A stretch of 38,539 bases of DNA from Candidatus Buchananbacteria bacterium (GCA_903863425.1 CAIPBY010000012.1:1-38539), one strand, 5' to 3'; shown: positions 1 to 9,845, numbered from the stretch's first letter. A program made the numbers and translations. The notes: generated from the letters alone by a model not told the origin.

Positions 1-32
1 TAATAAATCAAATATTAAAATCAAGAAAATTA

Positions 33-122
33 AAACATAAAAGCTCCACCAATGAAGGTGGAGCTTGGTAGGGGGTCGGCTTAAAGACAAAACATTAAGT
101 CGGCTGATCCCATCGTGATACA
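33..122 (-). ncRNA. candidate small RNA with its own promoter and intrinsic terminator
   Basis: Minus strand: TTGACA (complement of 152-157), 17-nt spacer, TAATAT (complement of 129-134), then ~55 nt, then a perfect 10-bp hairpin AAGCTCCACC/GGTGGAGCTT (41-66) followed by TTTATGTTTT. No convincing ORF. Confidence 0.4.
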
Positions 123-202
123 ATTATTATATTACACTAATTAAACTATTTTGTCAATAGTAAAGTTATCCACATAACTTAAAATTAAAATAACTCTAAA
201 AT

Positions 203-1099
203 ATGTTTGAAAATGTAACCCCACCGCAACCTCAACAGCCGAATAATCCTCAATACGGTCAACCGCCAATGGGCAATGCCGGCCGTCCTCCAGTGGCACC
301 ACCTCAGCCTCCGCCTCCACCGCAATTCCAGTCACAACCCAGGCCTCAACCGAGCTACGGTCAACCAATTCCGAATTATTCCCAGCCTCAACCAGTACCC
401 AAGGCGGGCGGAGTAGAAGATATGTTTGCCACCACGGATAACCCTTATGGTCCGCCCAGATACGGCCAACCGCATCCTTATGGCAAAAATATGGGTATGC
501 CAAAAAATTTGAGATATGGCGGAGGATTCAGCTTTGGTAAGTTGCTTATCCCGATTTTAGTTTTGGTAGTGGTAGTTCTTCTTGGCGTAGCCGGATATTT
601 AGCGTATAATTATTTATATGCAGGAGGATCTCTCGGGTTGAATAGTATTAATTTGAATTTGAATAAGTCGGCAGTAACTCCTTCGACCAGTCCGGCGATA
701 GCAGTGCCAAATGATTTTCCTACGACAATCGCACCGGCTCAAAGTCCAGCCACTTCCGCACCTCTGGTCGCTCCGCCCGGTGTGCCTATCCCGGTTATCG
801 GTTCTGGAAATAATTCTGTCGGCAATCCGGTGATTGAGACCTCATCACTATCATCATCAGCTTTGGATAGCGATGGTGATGACTTAACTGATGTAGAAGA
901 AAGATCTTTGGGTACTGATCCTTTGAATCCAGATACAGATAATGATGGCTTGACTGATTATGCGGAAGTGAAAATTTATTATTCTCTTCCTAATAATCCG
1001 GATACGGATGGCGACGGCTTCCAGGACGGCGCCGAAGTCATTAACGGCTTTGATCCGACCAGAATCGGAGGCGCCAGGTTGTCCACGACAACAAATTAA
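203..1099 (+). CDS. Pro/Gln-rich single-pass membrane protein with TSP3-like Ca-binding repeats
   Basis: Pro/Gln-rich N-terminus, one TM helix (LLIPILVLVVVVLLGVAGYLAY), repeats DSDGDDLTDVEERSLGTDPLNPDTDNDGLTDYAEV. Confidence 0.8.
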   Translation: MFENVTPPQPQQPNNPQYGQPPMGNAGRPPVAPPQPPPPPQFQSQPRPQPSYGQPIPNYSQPQPVPKAGGVEDMFATTDNPYGPPRYGQPHPYGKNMGMPKNLRYGGGFSFGKLLIPILVLVVVVLLGVAGYLAYNYLYAGGSLGLNSINLNLNKSAVTPSTSPAIAVPNDFPTTIAPAQSPATSAPLVAPPGVPIPVIGSGNNSVGNPVIETSSLSSSALDSDGDDLTDVEERSLGTDPLNPDTDNDGLTDYAEVKIYYSLPNNPDTDGDGFQDGAEVINGFDPTRIGGARLSTTTN

Positions 1100-1109
1100 C
1101 AATATTAAT

Positions 1110-2234
1110 ATGTTTAATCAATCAGATCAGCAATTATCTTTGGCGCAAAGCGCGGAGACGGCCGTTCCGCCACCTATGAAACCGCCAGTCGCCGATAGTA
1201 TTTATGTTATGCCCGAAAAATTCCATCCTCGGAAGCAAAGTTCGGGCGCCGGCCGTACGCTTATTATTGTTTTAATAATTTTAATCGTGGTTGCTATTGT
1301 TACGGGTAGTTATTTCGCTTATGACTATTTACAGAAAAAACAAGCCTCTTCGATTGTCAAAGTGGAGAATAGTAGTCCGGTTGTTGTCCCAGTCCAGGAT
1401 AACAATATTCTTGTTGTGCCCACTTCGACCGAGGCAACTACCACCGAAGCCACTTCCACGGCTTCGACCACCGAGGCGACTACCACCGATAATTCAATCA
1501 GCTCCAGCACTAGTCCGACTGTGCCTAGTTCTACGGTCGTGTCCATGACGCCGGCGCCTTGGAGCGTGGATACGGACAATGATAATTTGACTGACTTGGA
1601 AGAGAATTTGATTGGCACTTCGCCGGTTAATCCGGATACGGACAACGACGAATTTAAAGATGGAGATGAGATTGATAGCGGATATAGTCCGCTAATTGCC
1701 GGTGGAGCAGTCAAGGCCAAATTGGAAAATGCGCCTTTTGTGAAATTATTGGCCACTGACTTTGCAACTGATAATTTTTCGACTTTGATTCCCAAGAAGT
1801 GGCAGGCCAGCACTTTCAAATCCACAGAGCAGGCGATTATTACCGCAGATACTGGAGAAGTGATTAAGATTTCTGTCAAAGGCAATACAGATAGGATCTC
1901 GGCTTTGGATTGGTATATGAAGAATAACCCCGGCGTTCCGGCCATCTCGCTTCGGCAGATGGATTATGGCAATATTTCGGGAATTATGAGTCCGGACGGG
2001 CTTAGCGTCTATATGACGGATTCACTCAAGAGTAAATTGTATGTTTTTGAATATATCATGGATAACGGATTGCAAATGCGCTACCCGAATATGCTCAAGA
2101 TGATGATTAAGAATATGAAGCTTATTTCCGGTCCGGTCATTTCTTCTTCGACTCTCTCTAGCACTTCCTCTGGCGCTTCTTCCTCTTCTTCGACGGTTCC
2201 GGTTTCTACGACCAGCCCTTCCATAGATATATAG
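1110..2234 (+). CDS. membrane protein with TSP3-like repeats and PsbP-like C-terminal region
   Basis: In-frame ATG at 1110 is preferred to the ORF-track start at 1008, which overlaps the upstream gene. TM segment, Thr/Ser linker, DTDNDNLTDLEENLIGTSPVNPDTDNDEFKDGDE. Confidence 0.75.
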   Translation: MFNQSDQQLSLAQSAETAVPPPMKPPVADSIYVMPEKFHPRKQSSGAGRTLIIVLIILIVVAIVTGSYFAYDYLQKKQASSIVKVENSSPVVVPVQDNNILVVPTSTEATTTEATSTASTTEATTTDNSISSSTSPTVPSSTVVSMTPAPWSVDTDNDNLTDLEENLIGTSPVNPDTDNDEFKDGDEIDSGYSPLIAGGAVKAKLENAPFVKLLATDFATDNFSTLIPKKWQASTFKSTEQAIITADTGEVIKISVKGNTDRISALDWYMKNNPGVPAISLRQMDYGNISGIMSPDGLSVYMTDSLKSKLYVFEYIMDNGLQMRYPNMLKMMIKNMKLISGPVISSSTLSSTSSGASSSSSTVPVSTTSPSIDI

Positions 2235-2240
2235 TCCAGA

Positions 2241-2681
2241 ATGATTAATTGGGAAATAAATAATTCAACCAAATCCAAGCCAAACCGCCGATTGATAGAG
2301 AAAGCGGTTTTGGCTTTTACGTCTGTCTCCAAGATTAGGCAAGCTTATTTCTCTTTGGCTTTCGTAGGAGATAGTGAGATGAGCAATCTTAATCGTGATT
2401 ATCGAGGTCAAGATAAGGTAACTGATGTGCTTAGCTTCGCCGAGGAGAAAGATAATTTTATCGCGCCTAGTGAGCAAAGATATTTGGGAGAGATAATTAT
2501 TTGCTTGGCGCAAGCCAAACGGCAGGCTCAAGAGTATGATTGGACGCTGAACAAAGAAATTGTTCGATTGTTAGTCCACGGTTTGGCGCATTTAATAGGG
2601 TATGATCATGAAGGAGTCAGTCGGAAAGAAGCAGAAAAGATGCAGGGATTTGAGGAGAAGGTAATGACTAGAATAAGGTAA
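2241..2681 (+). CDS. ybeY: endoribonuclease / rRNA maturation factor YbeY
   Basis: Motif HGLAHLIGYDHEG (H-x3-H-x5-H) and LNRDYRGQDKVTDVLSF. Confidence 0.93.
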   Translation: MINWEINNSTKSKPNRRLIEKAVLAFTSVSKIRQAYFSLAFVGDSEMSNLNRDYRGQDKVTDVLSFAEEKDNFIAPSEQRYLGEIIICLAQAKRQAQEYDWTLNKEIVRLLVHGLAHLIGYDHEGVSRKEAEKMQGFEEKVMTRIR

Positions 2682-2708
2682 TGAATAAAATTTGTGTTCA
2701 AGGTTAGA

Positions 2709-2737
2709 TTGCCAAAAATAAGCTTACTTGTTATAAT
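2709..2737 (+). promoter_or_regulatory. putative sigma70-type promoter for ftsA
   Basis: TTGCCA, 17-nt spacer, TATAAT with TGT immediately upstream (extended -10). Confidence 0.6.
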
Positions 2738-2762
2738 CTAAAATAGAAATAAAGTTAGTTCC

Positions 2763-4007
2763 ATGCCCAAAGACAATCTCATAACAGGATTGGATATCGG
2801 ATCGAGTACGATCAGAGTTGTTGTTGGCCAGAAATCTAGAAATGATGATAAATTGAAGATAATCGGAGCCGCTCAAGCGCCTGCCCATGGCATTAGTAAA
2901 GGCGTGGTGGTGAGTGTGGAAGATGCCGTGTCTTCTATCTCTTCGGCTTTGGAGAAAGCCGAGAGGATGATCGGCCAACCCATAGATCACGCCTGGGTGG
3001 GAATTAGTGGCAGTCATATTGTCGCTCAAGAGAGTAAGGGCGTGGTGGCAGTATCGAAGACCGACGGCGAGATACGCGCTGAAGATGTAGAGCGCGCTAT
3101 TGAAGCGGCCAGAGCGCTCGCCACTCCTCCTAATTATGAAATCTTGCACGTGATTCCCAAGAGCTTCACGGTGGACTCTCAGACCGGCATCAAGGATCCC
3201 ATTGGCATGACTGGCATCAGATTGGAAGCGCATGTCCAAATCATCCAGGGGCTTTCTTCGCAGATCAAGAATTTGACCAAATGTGTTTATCGGACGGGTA
3301 TTGATATTGACGATCTCGTTCTTTCTATCTTGGCTTGTTCGGAGAGCGTTTTAACTGCCAGGCAGAAAGAATTAGGCGTGGCTGTGATTAATTTGGGAGG
3401 CGCCACCGCTAGCGTAGCTGTGTTTGAGGAAAATGATGTGCTTCACAGTGCCGTGTTGCCAGTCGGGTCCGAATATATTACCAGTGACATTGCTATCGGT
3501 CTTCGAGTGTCCATTGATACGGCCGAGAAGATAAAGATCAGGCAGGGAAGTTGTTTGCCTCAGGAGTTCAAGAAGCAAGATGAAGTCAAATACAGCGACA
3601 TCGGAGCTTCCGAGGAAGGCAGTTTCTCCAAGAAAGAAGTGGCTGAGATAATCGAGGCTAGAGTTGAGGAAATTTTGGAAAAGGTGGACAAAGAATTCCG
3701 CAAGATCGGTAAGTCCAGCATGTTGCCGGCCGGAGTTATTCTGACCGGAAGCGGAGTCAAGCTTGACGGCATAGTTGATGTGGCCAAGAAAACCCTTCGT
3801 TTGCCGGCTTCTTTGGGCTATCCGCAGGAATTAGTCACCAGTATTGATAAAATCGGCGATTTGTCCTATACGACGGCAGTCGGCTTGGTGCTTTGGGGAA
3901 GCGAGATGCAAAGGAAGGGCCGTTCACTCAGATTGCCGTCCAATTTCAAGAGTGTAGACAAGGCGGTAAGTCAGATAAAAAAACTTTTTAAATCATTTTT
4001 GCCTTAA
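2763..4007 (+). CDS. ftsA: cell division protein FtsA
   Basis: Actin-fold motifs TGLDIGSSTIRVVVG and VINLGGATASVAVF, C-terminal amphipathic tail; close to ftsZ. Confidence 0.93.
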   Translation: MPKDNLITGLDIGSSTIRVVVGQKSRNDDKLKIIGAAQAPAHGISKGVVVSVEDAVSSISSALEKAERMIGQPIDHAWVGISGSHIVAQESKGVVAVSKTDGEIRAEDVERAIEAARALATPPNYEILHVIPKSFTVDSQTGIKDPIGMTGIRLEAHVQIIQGLSSQIKNLTKCVYRTGIDIDDLVLSILACSESVLTARQKELGVAVINLGGATASVAVFEENDVLHSAVLPVGSEYITSDIAIGLRVSIDTAEKIKIRQGSCLPQEFKKQDEVKYSDIGASEEGSFSKKEVAEIIEARVEEILEKVDKEFRKIGKSSMLPAGVILTGSGVKLDGIVDVAKKTLRLPASLGYPQELVTSIDKIGDLSYTTAVGLVLWGSEMQRKGRSLRLPSNFKSVDKAVSQIKKLFKSFLP

Positions 4008-4011
4008 ATTT

Positions 4012-5157
4012 ATGCCAGTTAATAATTCTCTTTCTAAAAAACCCAATTCCATCAAGAAATATGGACACTGCAAGCCCGCTTCCGGAAAAGGAGGCAAAGG
4101 ACTTCTAATTTTGGTTGTTATTCTGATTTTAATTCTTCTGGGCATTTTGGCTTTTATTTATATCTTGCCTCCGAAGGCTAGCGACAAAGAGAATATAGCT
4201 TCCAATATTGATAATTATACTGTTCCTATGAATGTGGATCTTGGCGCTTCGCAGACACCGCAAGATCCGACTGCCAATTGGCTGACTTATGATCATGCCA
4301 GTACGACTTATATTTTTAAGTATCCGACTATTTGGACTCTTCGAGAACAACCGCAGAACATAGTTTTGACCATATTCTCGGCTTCCAGTTCTGAAATTAC
4401 TTTTAGTGTTTCTACCACTTCCAAGTCATTGACTGATTATTTGGCGGAAATGGACAAGGTTAATGCCACTTCGTACGAGGGCCAGCCCTCGGTGCAAGTC
4501 CAGTCTTCCACGCCGTTTGCTTCCGGAGATATCAAAGGAGTGCAGAGAAAGCAAACTCTTTTGGCGGCCGGACTGGAACAGGATGTTATTTATTTGAGTT
4601 ATAATAATAAATTATTTACCGTTGCCCTCAATAGTCCCAAGATTACCGCTGAATTAGAAAGCGCTTTCGGTTTATTTCTTTCTACTTTGAAATTAGTTCC
4701 CGCGGTAAGTACAAGCACTCAGGCGGTTAATTCCTCTTCCAGCTCTTCGACTTTGCCAACTTCTACTCCATCAGTTCAATCCAAGACGACCAGTTATTCC
4801 AATGCTAAATTTAAATTCCAGCTGGATAATCCCTCTGGCTTGGCTTCCGCACAGAATGCGGATGGTATATCTTTTACCAGCGGTAAATATAAGTTAAACA
4901 TAACCGGAGTAAAAGGCGCAGTTCCTTCTTTGATTAAATATCAGCCCAATGGCGCAAAAATATCGGGAAGTGTAAGTATTGCCGGTCGTGATGCGGTTAA
5001 ACTGCTTGCTTCAAAACCGGCAAATTCCGATAGTCCATATATTCAATATATTCTACTTATAGATGATAAGAATTGGATTAAGATTGAATACAATGGCAAG
5101 GATGAGGTAGCGCAGAGTTTTGAGCAAATAATATCCAGCCTTAGATTTGTTAAATAA
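4012..5157 (+). CDS. single-pass membrane protein with two PsbP/Mog1-like domains
   Basis: TM helix GLLILVVILILILLGILAFIYIL; two similar halves (YIFKYPTIWTL...FLSTLKLV and FKFQLDNPSG...IISSLRFV). Between ftsA and ftsZ. Confidence 0.6.
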   Translation: MPVNNSLSKKPNSIKKYGHCKPASGKGGKGLLILVVILILILLGILAFIYILPPKASDKENIASNIDNYTVPMNVDLGASQTPQDPTANWLTYDHASTTYIFKYPTIWTLREQPQNIVLTIFSASSSEITFSVSTTSKSLTDYLAEMDKVNATSYEGQPSVQVQSSTPFASGDIKGVQRKQTLLAAGLEQDVIYLSYNNKLFTVALNSPKITAELESAFGLFLSTLKLVPAVSTSTQAVNSSSSSSTLPTSTPSVQSKTTSYSNAKFKFQLDNPSGLASAQNADGISFTSGKYKLNITGVKGAVPSLIKYQPNGAKISGSVSIAGRDAVKLLASKPANSDSPYIQYILLIDDKNWIKIEYNGKDEVAQSFEQIISSLRFVK

Positions 5158-5208
5158 TGTTTTTTTTACTTTATAACTTTTAACTTTTTAACTTTATAAC
5201 TAAACCAT

Positions 5209-6450
5209 ATGCCAGAAATAAAACCGGACATAGAGACTATTGCCAAAATAAAAGTCATCGGCGTAGGTGGTGCCGGAGGCTCAGCTATCAATCGCATGAT
5301 TGCTTCCAAGATAAAGGGAGTAGAATTTATTGCGATTAATACCGATATTCAGGCCTTGCATCAGAATGAGGCCAAGAAAAAATTACATATCGGCCAGAAG
5401 ACGACCCGAGGCTTGGGCGCTGGCATGAATCCGGAAGCCGGTTTGCAAGCCGCGCAGGAAAACATCAATGACATTAGGGAACTGCTTAAGGGCGCAGATA
5501 TGGTTTTTGTCACTTGCGGACTTGGCGGGGGCACTGGCACCGGAGCGTCTCCTGTGGTGGCTCAAATTGCCAAGGAGATGGGAGCGCTTACTGTGGCCGT
5601 TGTCACCAAGCCATTTTCATTTGAAGGCTCTCAGAGAGCCGCTGTGGCCGATAGAGGATTCAATGAATTGAAAGACAGAGTGGATACTATCATTACCATA
5701 CCCAACGATCGAGTGCTTCAGAATATAGACAAAAAAACTCCGCTTTTGGAAGCGTTTAAGGCTGTTGATGATATTTTGCGCCAAGGAGTCCAAGGCATTT
5801 CGGAATTAATTACTATGCCAGGATTAGTTAATGTGGATTTCGCTGATGTTAGAGCTATTATGCAAGATACGGGCTCGGCTTTGATGGGCATAGGAGAGGC
5901 CAGCGGGGAAAACAGAGGCATAACGGCGGCCAAGATGGCCATCTCCTCTCCGCTTTTGGACATTTCCATTGATGGCGCCAGAGGCATCTTATTTATAATC
6001 GTGGGCGGTCCCAGCTTGGCCATGAGCGAAGTGCATGAAGCGGCCAATATCATCTCGGCCAACGCCGATGAAAATGCCAAAATCATCTTCGGTTCAGTAA
6101 TCGATGAGAGTATGAAGGATAAGATTAGGATAACAGTCGTGGCCACCGGATTCGGCGAGACGGACAATATCAAGAAGCCTTCCAAGGCCAATGCCTACAC
6201 TCCTAACCCGGCATTTATCCACAAGAGCATCAATAATAATTTTAATTTGGAGTCAGAAGATTCTAGAAATAATGAATACGGCCCTATTTCCAACATTAAG
6301 ATTGAGAGAAACGAAGAGGAAGATGAACAAAGAGAGACTTATAGCCGGCCTCCGGTGCCCTCCCCATCCCCGATGCGAGCCCAAATGAAGATAATCCCTG
6401 AAGAGGATGACTTGGAAATTCCCGCATTTATTAGGAAAAAAATGAAATAA
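5209..6450 (+). CDS. ftsZ: cell division protein FtsZ
   Basis: Tubulin signature [15 protein letters not shown] start [18 protein letters not shown]-terminal [15 protein letters not shown]. Confidence 0.97.
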   Translation: MPEIKPDIETIAKIKVIGVGGAGGSAINRMIASKIKGVEFIAINTDIQALHQNEAKKKLHIGQKTTRGLGAGMNPEAGLQAAQENINDIRELLKGADMVFVTCGLGGGTGTGASPVVAQIAKEMGALTVAVVTKPFSFEGSQRAAVADRGFNELKDRVDTIITIPNDRVLQNIDKKTPLLEAFKAVDDILRQGVQGISELITMPGLVNVDFADVRAIMQDTGSALMGIGEASGENRGITAAKMAISSPLLDISIDGARGILFIIVGGPSLAMSEVHEAANIISANADENAKIIFGSVIDESMKDKIRITVVATGFGETDNIKKPSKANAYTPNPAFIHKSINNNFNLESEDSRNNEYGPISNIKIERNEEEDEQRETYSRPPVPSPSPMRAQMKIIPEEDDLEIPAFIRKKMK

Positions 6451-6480
6451 TTGACAGCCTGCTAGCACAAAAGTTATAAT
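6451..6480 (+). promoter_or_regulatory. strong sigma70-type promoter upstream of nrdD
   Basis: TTGACA, 18-nt spacer, TATAAT. Confidence 0.65.
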
Positions 6481-6669
6481 GGAATGGAGCAGGCTAAGGA
6501 TCTAGCGGAAGCTTGAATGTTAAAATTTTAATTTTCAACCCTAGGTCTTTTTTGTTCCCTTTTTTCAGATTTTTGAGCGTTAAAAATAAGTTGCTTAATT
6601 GCCAGAGTTATCGGAAAATTATTCTGCCTTCGGCATTGACAAACAAAGATAAAAATTATTTTGACCATA

Positions 6670-9600
6670 ATGGAACCGAATCAAATCAATCAAATTAAGA
6701 AGCGAAATGGAGATATTGCGGATTTTGATCAGAGCAAGATAACTCTAGCAGTGTATAAGGCCATGAAGGCTGTGGGACGCGATGATGAGAAACTGGCGGA
6801 GGAGCTTTCCGAGAAGGTAATCCGGATGATCAATACTAAATTCCATCCCCGGTCTATACCGGCCATTGAAGAAGTTCAAGATGCGGTCGAAGAAGTGCTG
6901 ATCAAGGAGAATTTCGTCAAAGCGGCCAAGGCTTATATTATTTATCGCGAACAGCATTCTCGGCTGAGAGATATGAAGAAATTGCTCGATTCCAATGATA
7001 TTATCGAGGGCTATCTCAAGCAATTAGACTGGAGAGTCAAGGAAAATGCCAACATGGCTTATTCTCTTCAGGGGCTCAATAATCACGTAGCCTCGGCGGT
7101 TAGTTCTCATTATTGGCTCAATAAGATTTATCCGCCAGAAATTAGGCAGGCGCATGTTGATGGCGTAATTCATTTACATGATTTACAACTTTTGGCTGTG
7201 TATTGCTGTGGTTGGGATTTGCAAGCTTTGCTTCGATTAGGTTTTGGCGGCGTGCCAGGCAAAGTCAGCAGTAAGCCGGCCAAGCATTTGAGGGTGGCTC
7301 TGGGTCAGGCCGTGAATTTCTTCTATACTCTTCAGGGCGAGGCGGCCGGAGCGCAGGCTTTTGCTAATTTTGATACTCTGATGGCGCCGTTTATCCGATA
7401 TGACAAGATGGATGAGAAAGAAGTGAAGCAAGCCATGCAGGAATTTATTTTCGGTATGAGCGTGCCGACAAGAGTAGGATTTCAATGCTTGTCTCAAGAT
7501 ACAGAAATTTTAACCAAAGACGGATGGTGTGATTATAAAGGAATAAAAGAAAAGGACATTATTGCTACTTTTAATATTGAGCAAGGGATTATAGAATATT
7601 TGCCGGTTAAGCGTGTTTTTGCCAAAAAGTATAAAGGTAAAATGTATAATTTAACCAATCGCATCAGCGATCAGCTGATTTCTCCTGGTCATCGAGTGGT
7701 GCGTCGCCAGTTCAATGGAGGCGGTTATGTTTTGGAGCCCATAGAAAAGGTGTTAAAATTAAAATCCCCGTTTATTGTGCCTGTTGGCTCTGGCGGTAAT
7801 ATTTATGGCAAAAGTGATTTAAGCGATGCTTGGGTAAAAATGTTGGCCTGGGTGGTGGCTGAAGGCACCTTGGATAAAGGGGAGAGAGGCGCTGGACGCA
7901 TAAGTATTTATCAATCAAAAGATAAGAATGCGGATGATTATGAAGAAATAGTCGCCCTGTGTCAAGAACTGGGTCTTAAATATGCCGAAAGGATACAGAG
8001 TGGTTTGGGTGCCCAGTGTCAGGTTTTAAGATTTGACTCCATCGGAACCCAAAAAATTCTTAAATTTTTTGGTGGTAATAAATCTAAGGGCATTAAATTT
8101 ATTCCTCAAGAAATTTTAACTGCTGATGTGGAGACTGCTAGATTATTTTTGGAGACATATATTAAGGGTGATGGTCATGAAGAATGTAAAATTACAACAG
8201 TACATGAAAAAATCAAAGATGGACTAATGATGCTTTCGGCTAATGCCGGTTATGGTGCGACTGTTTATGTCCGCAAGCCGGAAGGCATATCTCGAAAAGA
8301 TAGATATATTATTCGGCTTATCAAGCATGTCGACACTTATATTAATGAAGTCAAAGAAGTTGATTATGATGGTGTTATTTGGTGTCCCAATACCGATAAT
8401 GAGACGGTTATTGCCAGGAGAAATGGCAAAATTTTTATTACCGGCAATACTCCATTTACTAACTTGACCTTTGATTTAATTTGTCCTTCGACTTTGGCCA
8501 GTGAAAGAGTTATAATAGGTGGCATACCCCAGAGCGAGACTTATGGTGAGTTCCAGAAGGAGATGGATATCATCAACAAGACCTTTGCCGAAGTGATGAT
8601 GGAAGGCGATGCCCATGGGCGCGTGTTTACCTTTCCTATTCCGACTTATAATATTACTCCTGAATTTGATTGGGATAATAAAGTCTTGGATTCCATTTGG
8701 GAGATGACGGCTAAGTATGGCATTCCTTATTTTGCCAACTTCGTCAATAGCGACATGAAGGCCGAGGACGCCAGGAGCATGTGCTGTCGTCTGCGTTTGG
8801 ATAATCGCGAGCTCCGCAAGCGTGGAGGCGGGATGTTTGCGGCTAATCCTCTGACCGGTTCTATCGGAGTAGTTACCATCAATTTGCCACGAATTGGATA
8901 TTTATCCAAAAATAACAAAGAAGCTTATTTGAATCGGCTCGGTCAAGCCATGGATTTAGCCAGGCAGAGCTTGACGCTTAAGCGGGAGATTCTGGAGAAT
9001 TTTACGGTCATGGGGCTTTATCCATACAGTAAATTTTATTTATCAGATATTAGGGAACGTTTCGGTGAGTATTGGAAGAATCATTTCAATACTATTGGCA
9101 TTAATGGCATGAATGAGTCTTTGATTAATTTTATGGGCAAGTCCATCAGCGATCCCGAGGCCTATGAATTTGCAGTCAAGATAATGGATTTTATGTTGGC
9201 TCGTATGGCTAATTATCAGGAAGAAGATAATCAATTATATAATTTGGAAGCCACGCCGGCCGAGGGAGTGACATATCGTTTCGCCAAGAAAGACAAAGAG
9301 CTTTATCCGGATATAATTGTAGCCAATGAAGACGCTTACCGAGACAAGGGAGCTGCTCCGTACTACACTAACTCCACCCACTTGCCGGTTAACTTCTCTA
9401 GTGATATATTTGAAGTGTTGGAGAAGCAAGACGGCTTGCAGACTAAGTATACCGGAGGTACAGTGGTTCATGGATTTATCGGAGAGAAAATGCCGGACAT
9501 CGAAAGTACCAAGCAGTTGGTCAAAAAGATTGCAGAAAGTTTCCATTTGCCGTATTATACACTTACACCTACATTTTCTATTTGTCCCAAGCACGGGTAT

Positions 9601-9684
9601 CTCTCTGGTGAGCATAGGTTCTGTCCGATCTGTGATGAGGAAATCGGTTTTGTGAGAGAGCAAGAGGATAAATTGGCTCTATAA
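6670..9684 (+). CDS. nrdD: anaerobic (class III) ribonucleoside-triphosphate reductase, large part, intein-containing and lacking the C-terminal glycyl-radical segment
   Basis: ATP-cone N-terminus, RVGFQ/TPFTNLTFDL, zinc-binding CPKHGYLSGEHRFCPICD. ATG at 6670 is in frame with the ORF-track TTG at 6661. Ends just after the zinc motif. Confidence 0.93.
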   Translation: MEPNQINQIKKRNGDIADFDQSKITLAVYKAMKAVGRDDEKLAEELSEKVIRMINTKFHPRSIPAIEEVQDAVEEVLIKENFVKAAKAYIIYREQHSRLRDMKKLLDSNDIIEGYLKQLDWRVKENANMAYSLQGLNNHVASAVSSHYWLNKIYPPEIRQAHVDGVIHLHDLQLLAVYCCGWDLQALLRLGFGGVPGKVSSKPAKHLRVALGQAVNFFYTLQGEAAGAQAFANFDTLMAPFIRYDKMDEKEVKQAMQEFIFGMSVPTRVGFQCLSQDTEILTKDGWCDYKGIKEKDIIATFNIEQGIIEYLPVKRVFAKKYKGKMYNLTNRISDQLISPGHRVVRRQFNGGGYVLEPIEKVLKLKSPFIVPVGSGGNIYGKSDLSDAWVKMLAWVVAEGTLDKGERGAGRISIYQSKDKNADDYEEIVALCQELGLKYAERIQSGLGAQCQVLRFDSIGTQKILKFFGGNKSKGIKFIPQEILTADVETARLFLETYIKGDGHEECKITTVHEKIKDGLMMLSANAGYGATVYVRKPEGISRKDRYIIRLIKHVDTYINEVKEVDYDGVIWCPNTDNETVIARRNGKIFITGNTPFTNLTFDLICPSTLASERVIIGGIPQSETYGEFQKEMDIINKTFAEVMMEGDAHGRVFTFPIPTYNITPEFDWDNKVLDSIWEMTAKYGIPYFANFVNSDMKAEDARSMCCRLRLDNRELRKRGGGMFAANPLTGSIGVVTINLPRIGYLSKNNKEAYLNRLGQAMDLARQSLTLKREILENFTVMGLYPYSKFYLSDIRERFGEYWKNHFNTIGINGMNESLINFMGKSISDPEAYEFAVKIMDFMLARMANYQEEDNQLYNLEATPAEGVTYRFAKKDKELYPDIIVANEDAYRDKGAAPYYTNSTHLPVNFSSDIFEVLEKQDGLQTKYTGGTVVHGFIGEKMPDIESTKQLVKKIAESFHLPYYTLTPTFSICPKHGYLSGEHRFCPICDEEIGFVREQEDKLAL
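7486..8448 (+). other. intein within NrdD (321 codons) with degenerate LAGLIDADG-type endonuclease region
   Basis: N-terminal CLSQDTEILTKDGWCDYKGI, block B-like QLISPGHRVVRR, LAGLIDADG-like LAWVVAEGTL and FLETYIKGDGH, C-terminal YDGVIWCPNTDNETVIARRNGKIFITGN followed by Thr. Removal restores RVGFQ|TPFTNLTFDL. Confidence 0.95.
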
Positions 9685-9845
9685 GTTATAAAGTTAAAAG
9701 TTATAAAGTTCATAAAGTTTTAGATAAAAGATATTGACTTTATTTAACTTATAATAATTAAATTATTTACTGATAGGGCGTCATAATGAAATAGATTTCT
9801 TTGAATTTACTTTATAACTTTATAACTTTTAACTTTATAAACTAA
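9683..9845. repeat. family A inverted repeat (AAGTTATAA/TTATAACTT iterated arms)
   Basis: Left arm TAAGTTATAAAGTTAAAAGTTATAAAGTTCATAAAGTTT; right arm ACTTTATAACTTTATAACTTTTAACTTTATAAACT. Confidence 0.85.

Noticed and set aside
33-66. Resemblance of CCTACCAAGCTCCACC on the minus strand to a tmRNA 3' end
   Set aside because: The segment is one arm of a terminator hairpin, and no tag-peptide or tRNA-like domain is present.
141-503. Minus-strand ORF of 120 aa overlapping the first CDS
   Set aside because: Antisense shadow of a Pro-rich plus-strand gene with recognisable domains. The same reasoning applies to most other antisense ORFs in the track.
6513-6698. 61-aa plus-strand ORF upstream of nrdD
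   Set aside because: Overlaps the nrdD start in another frame and has low-complexity composition with no recognisable motif; more likely leader sequence.
9683-9845. Possible CRISPR-like array from repeated AAGTTATAA units
   Set aside because: Units are only 8-9 bp, contiguous and arranged as inverted arms without unique spacers; no cas genes nearby.
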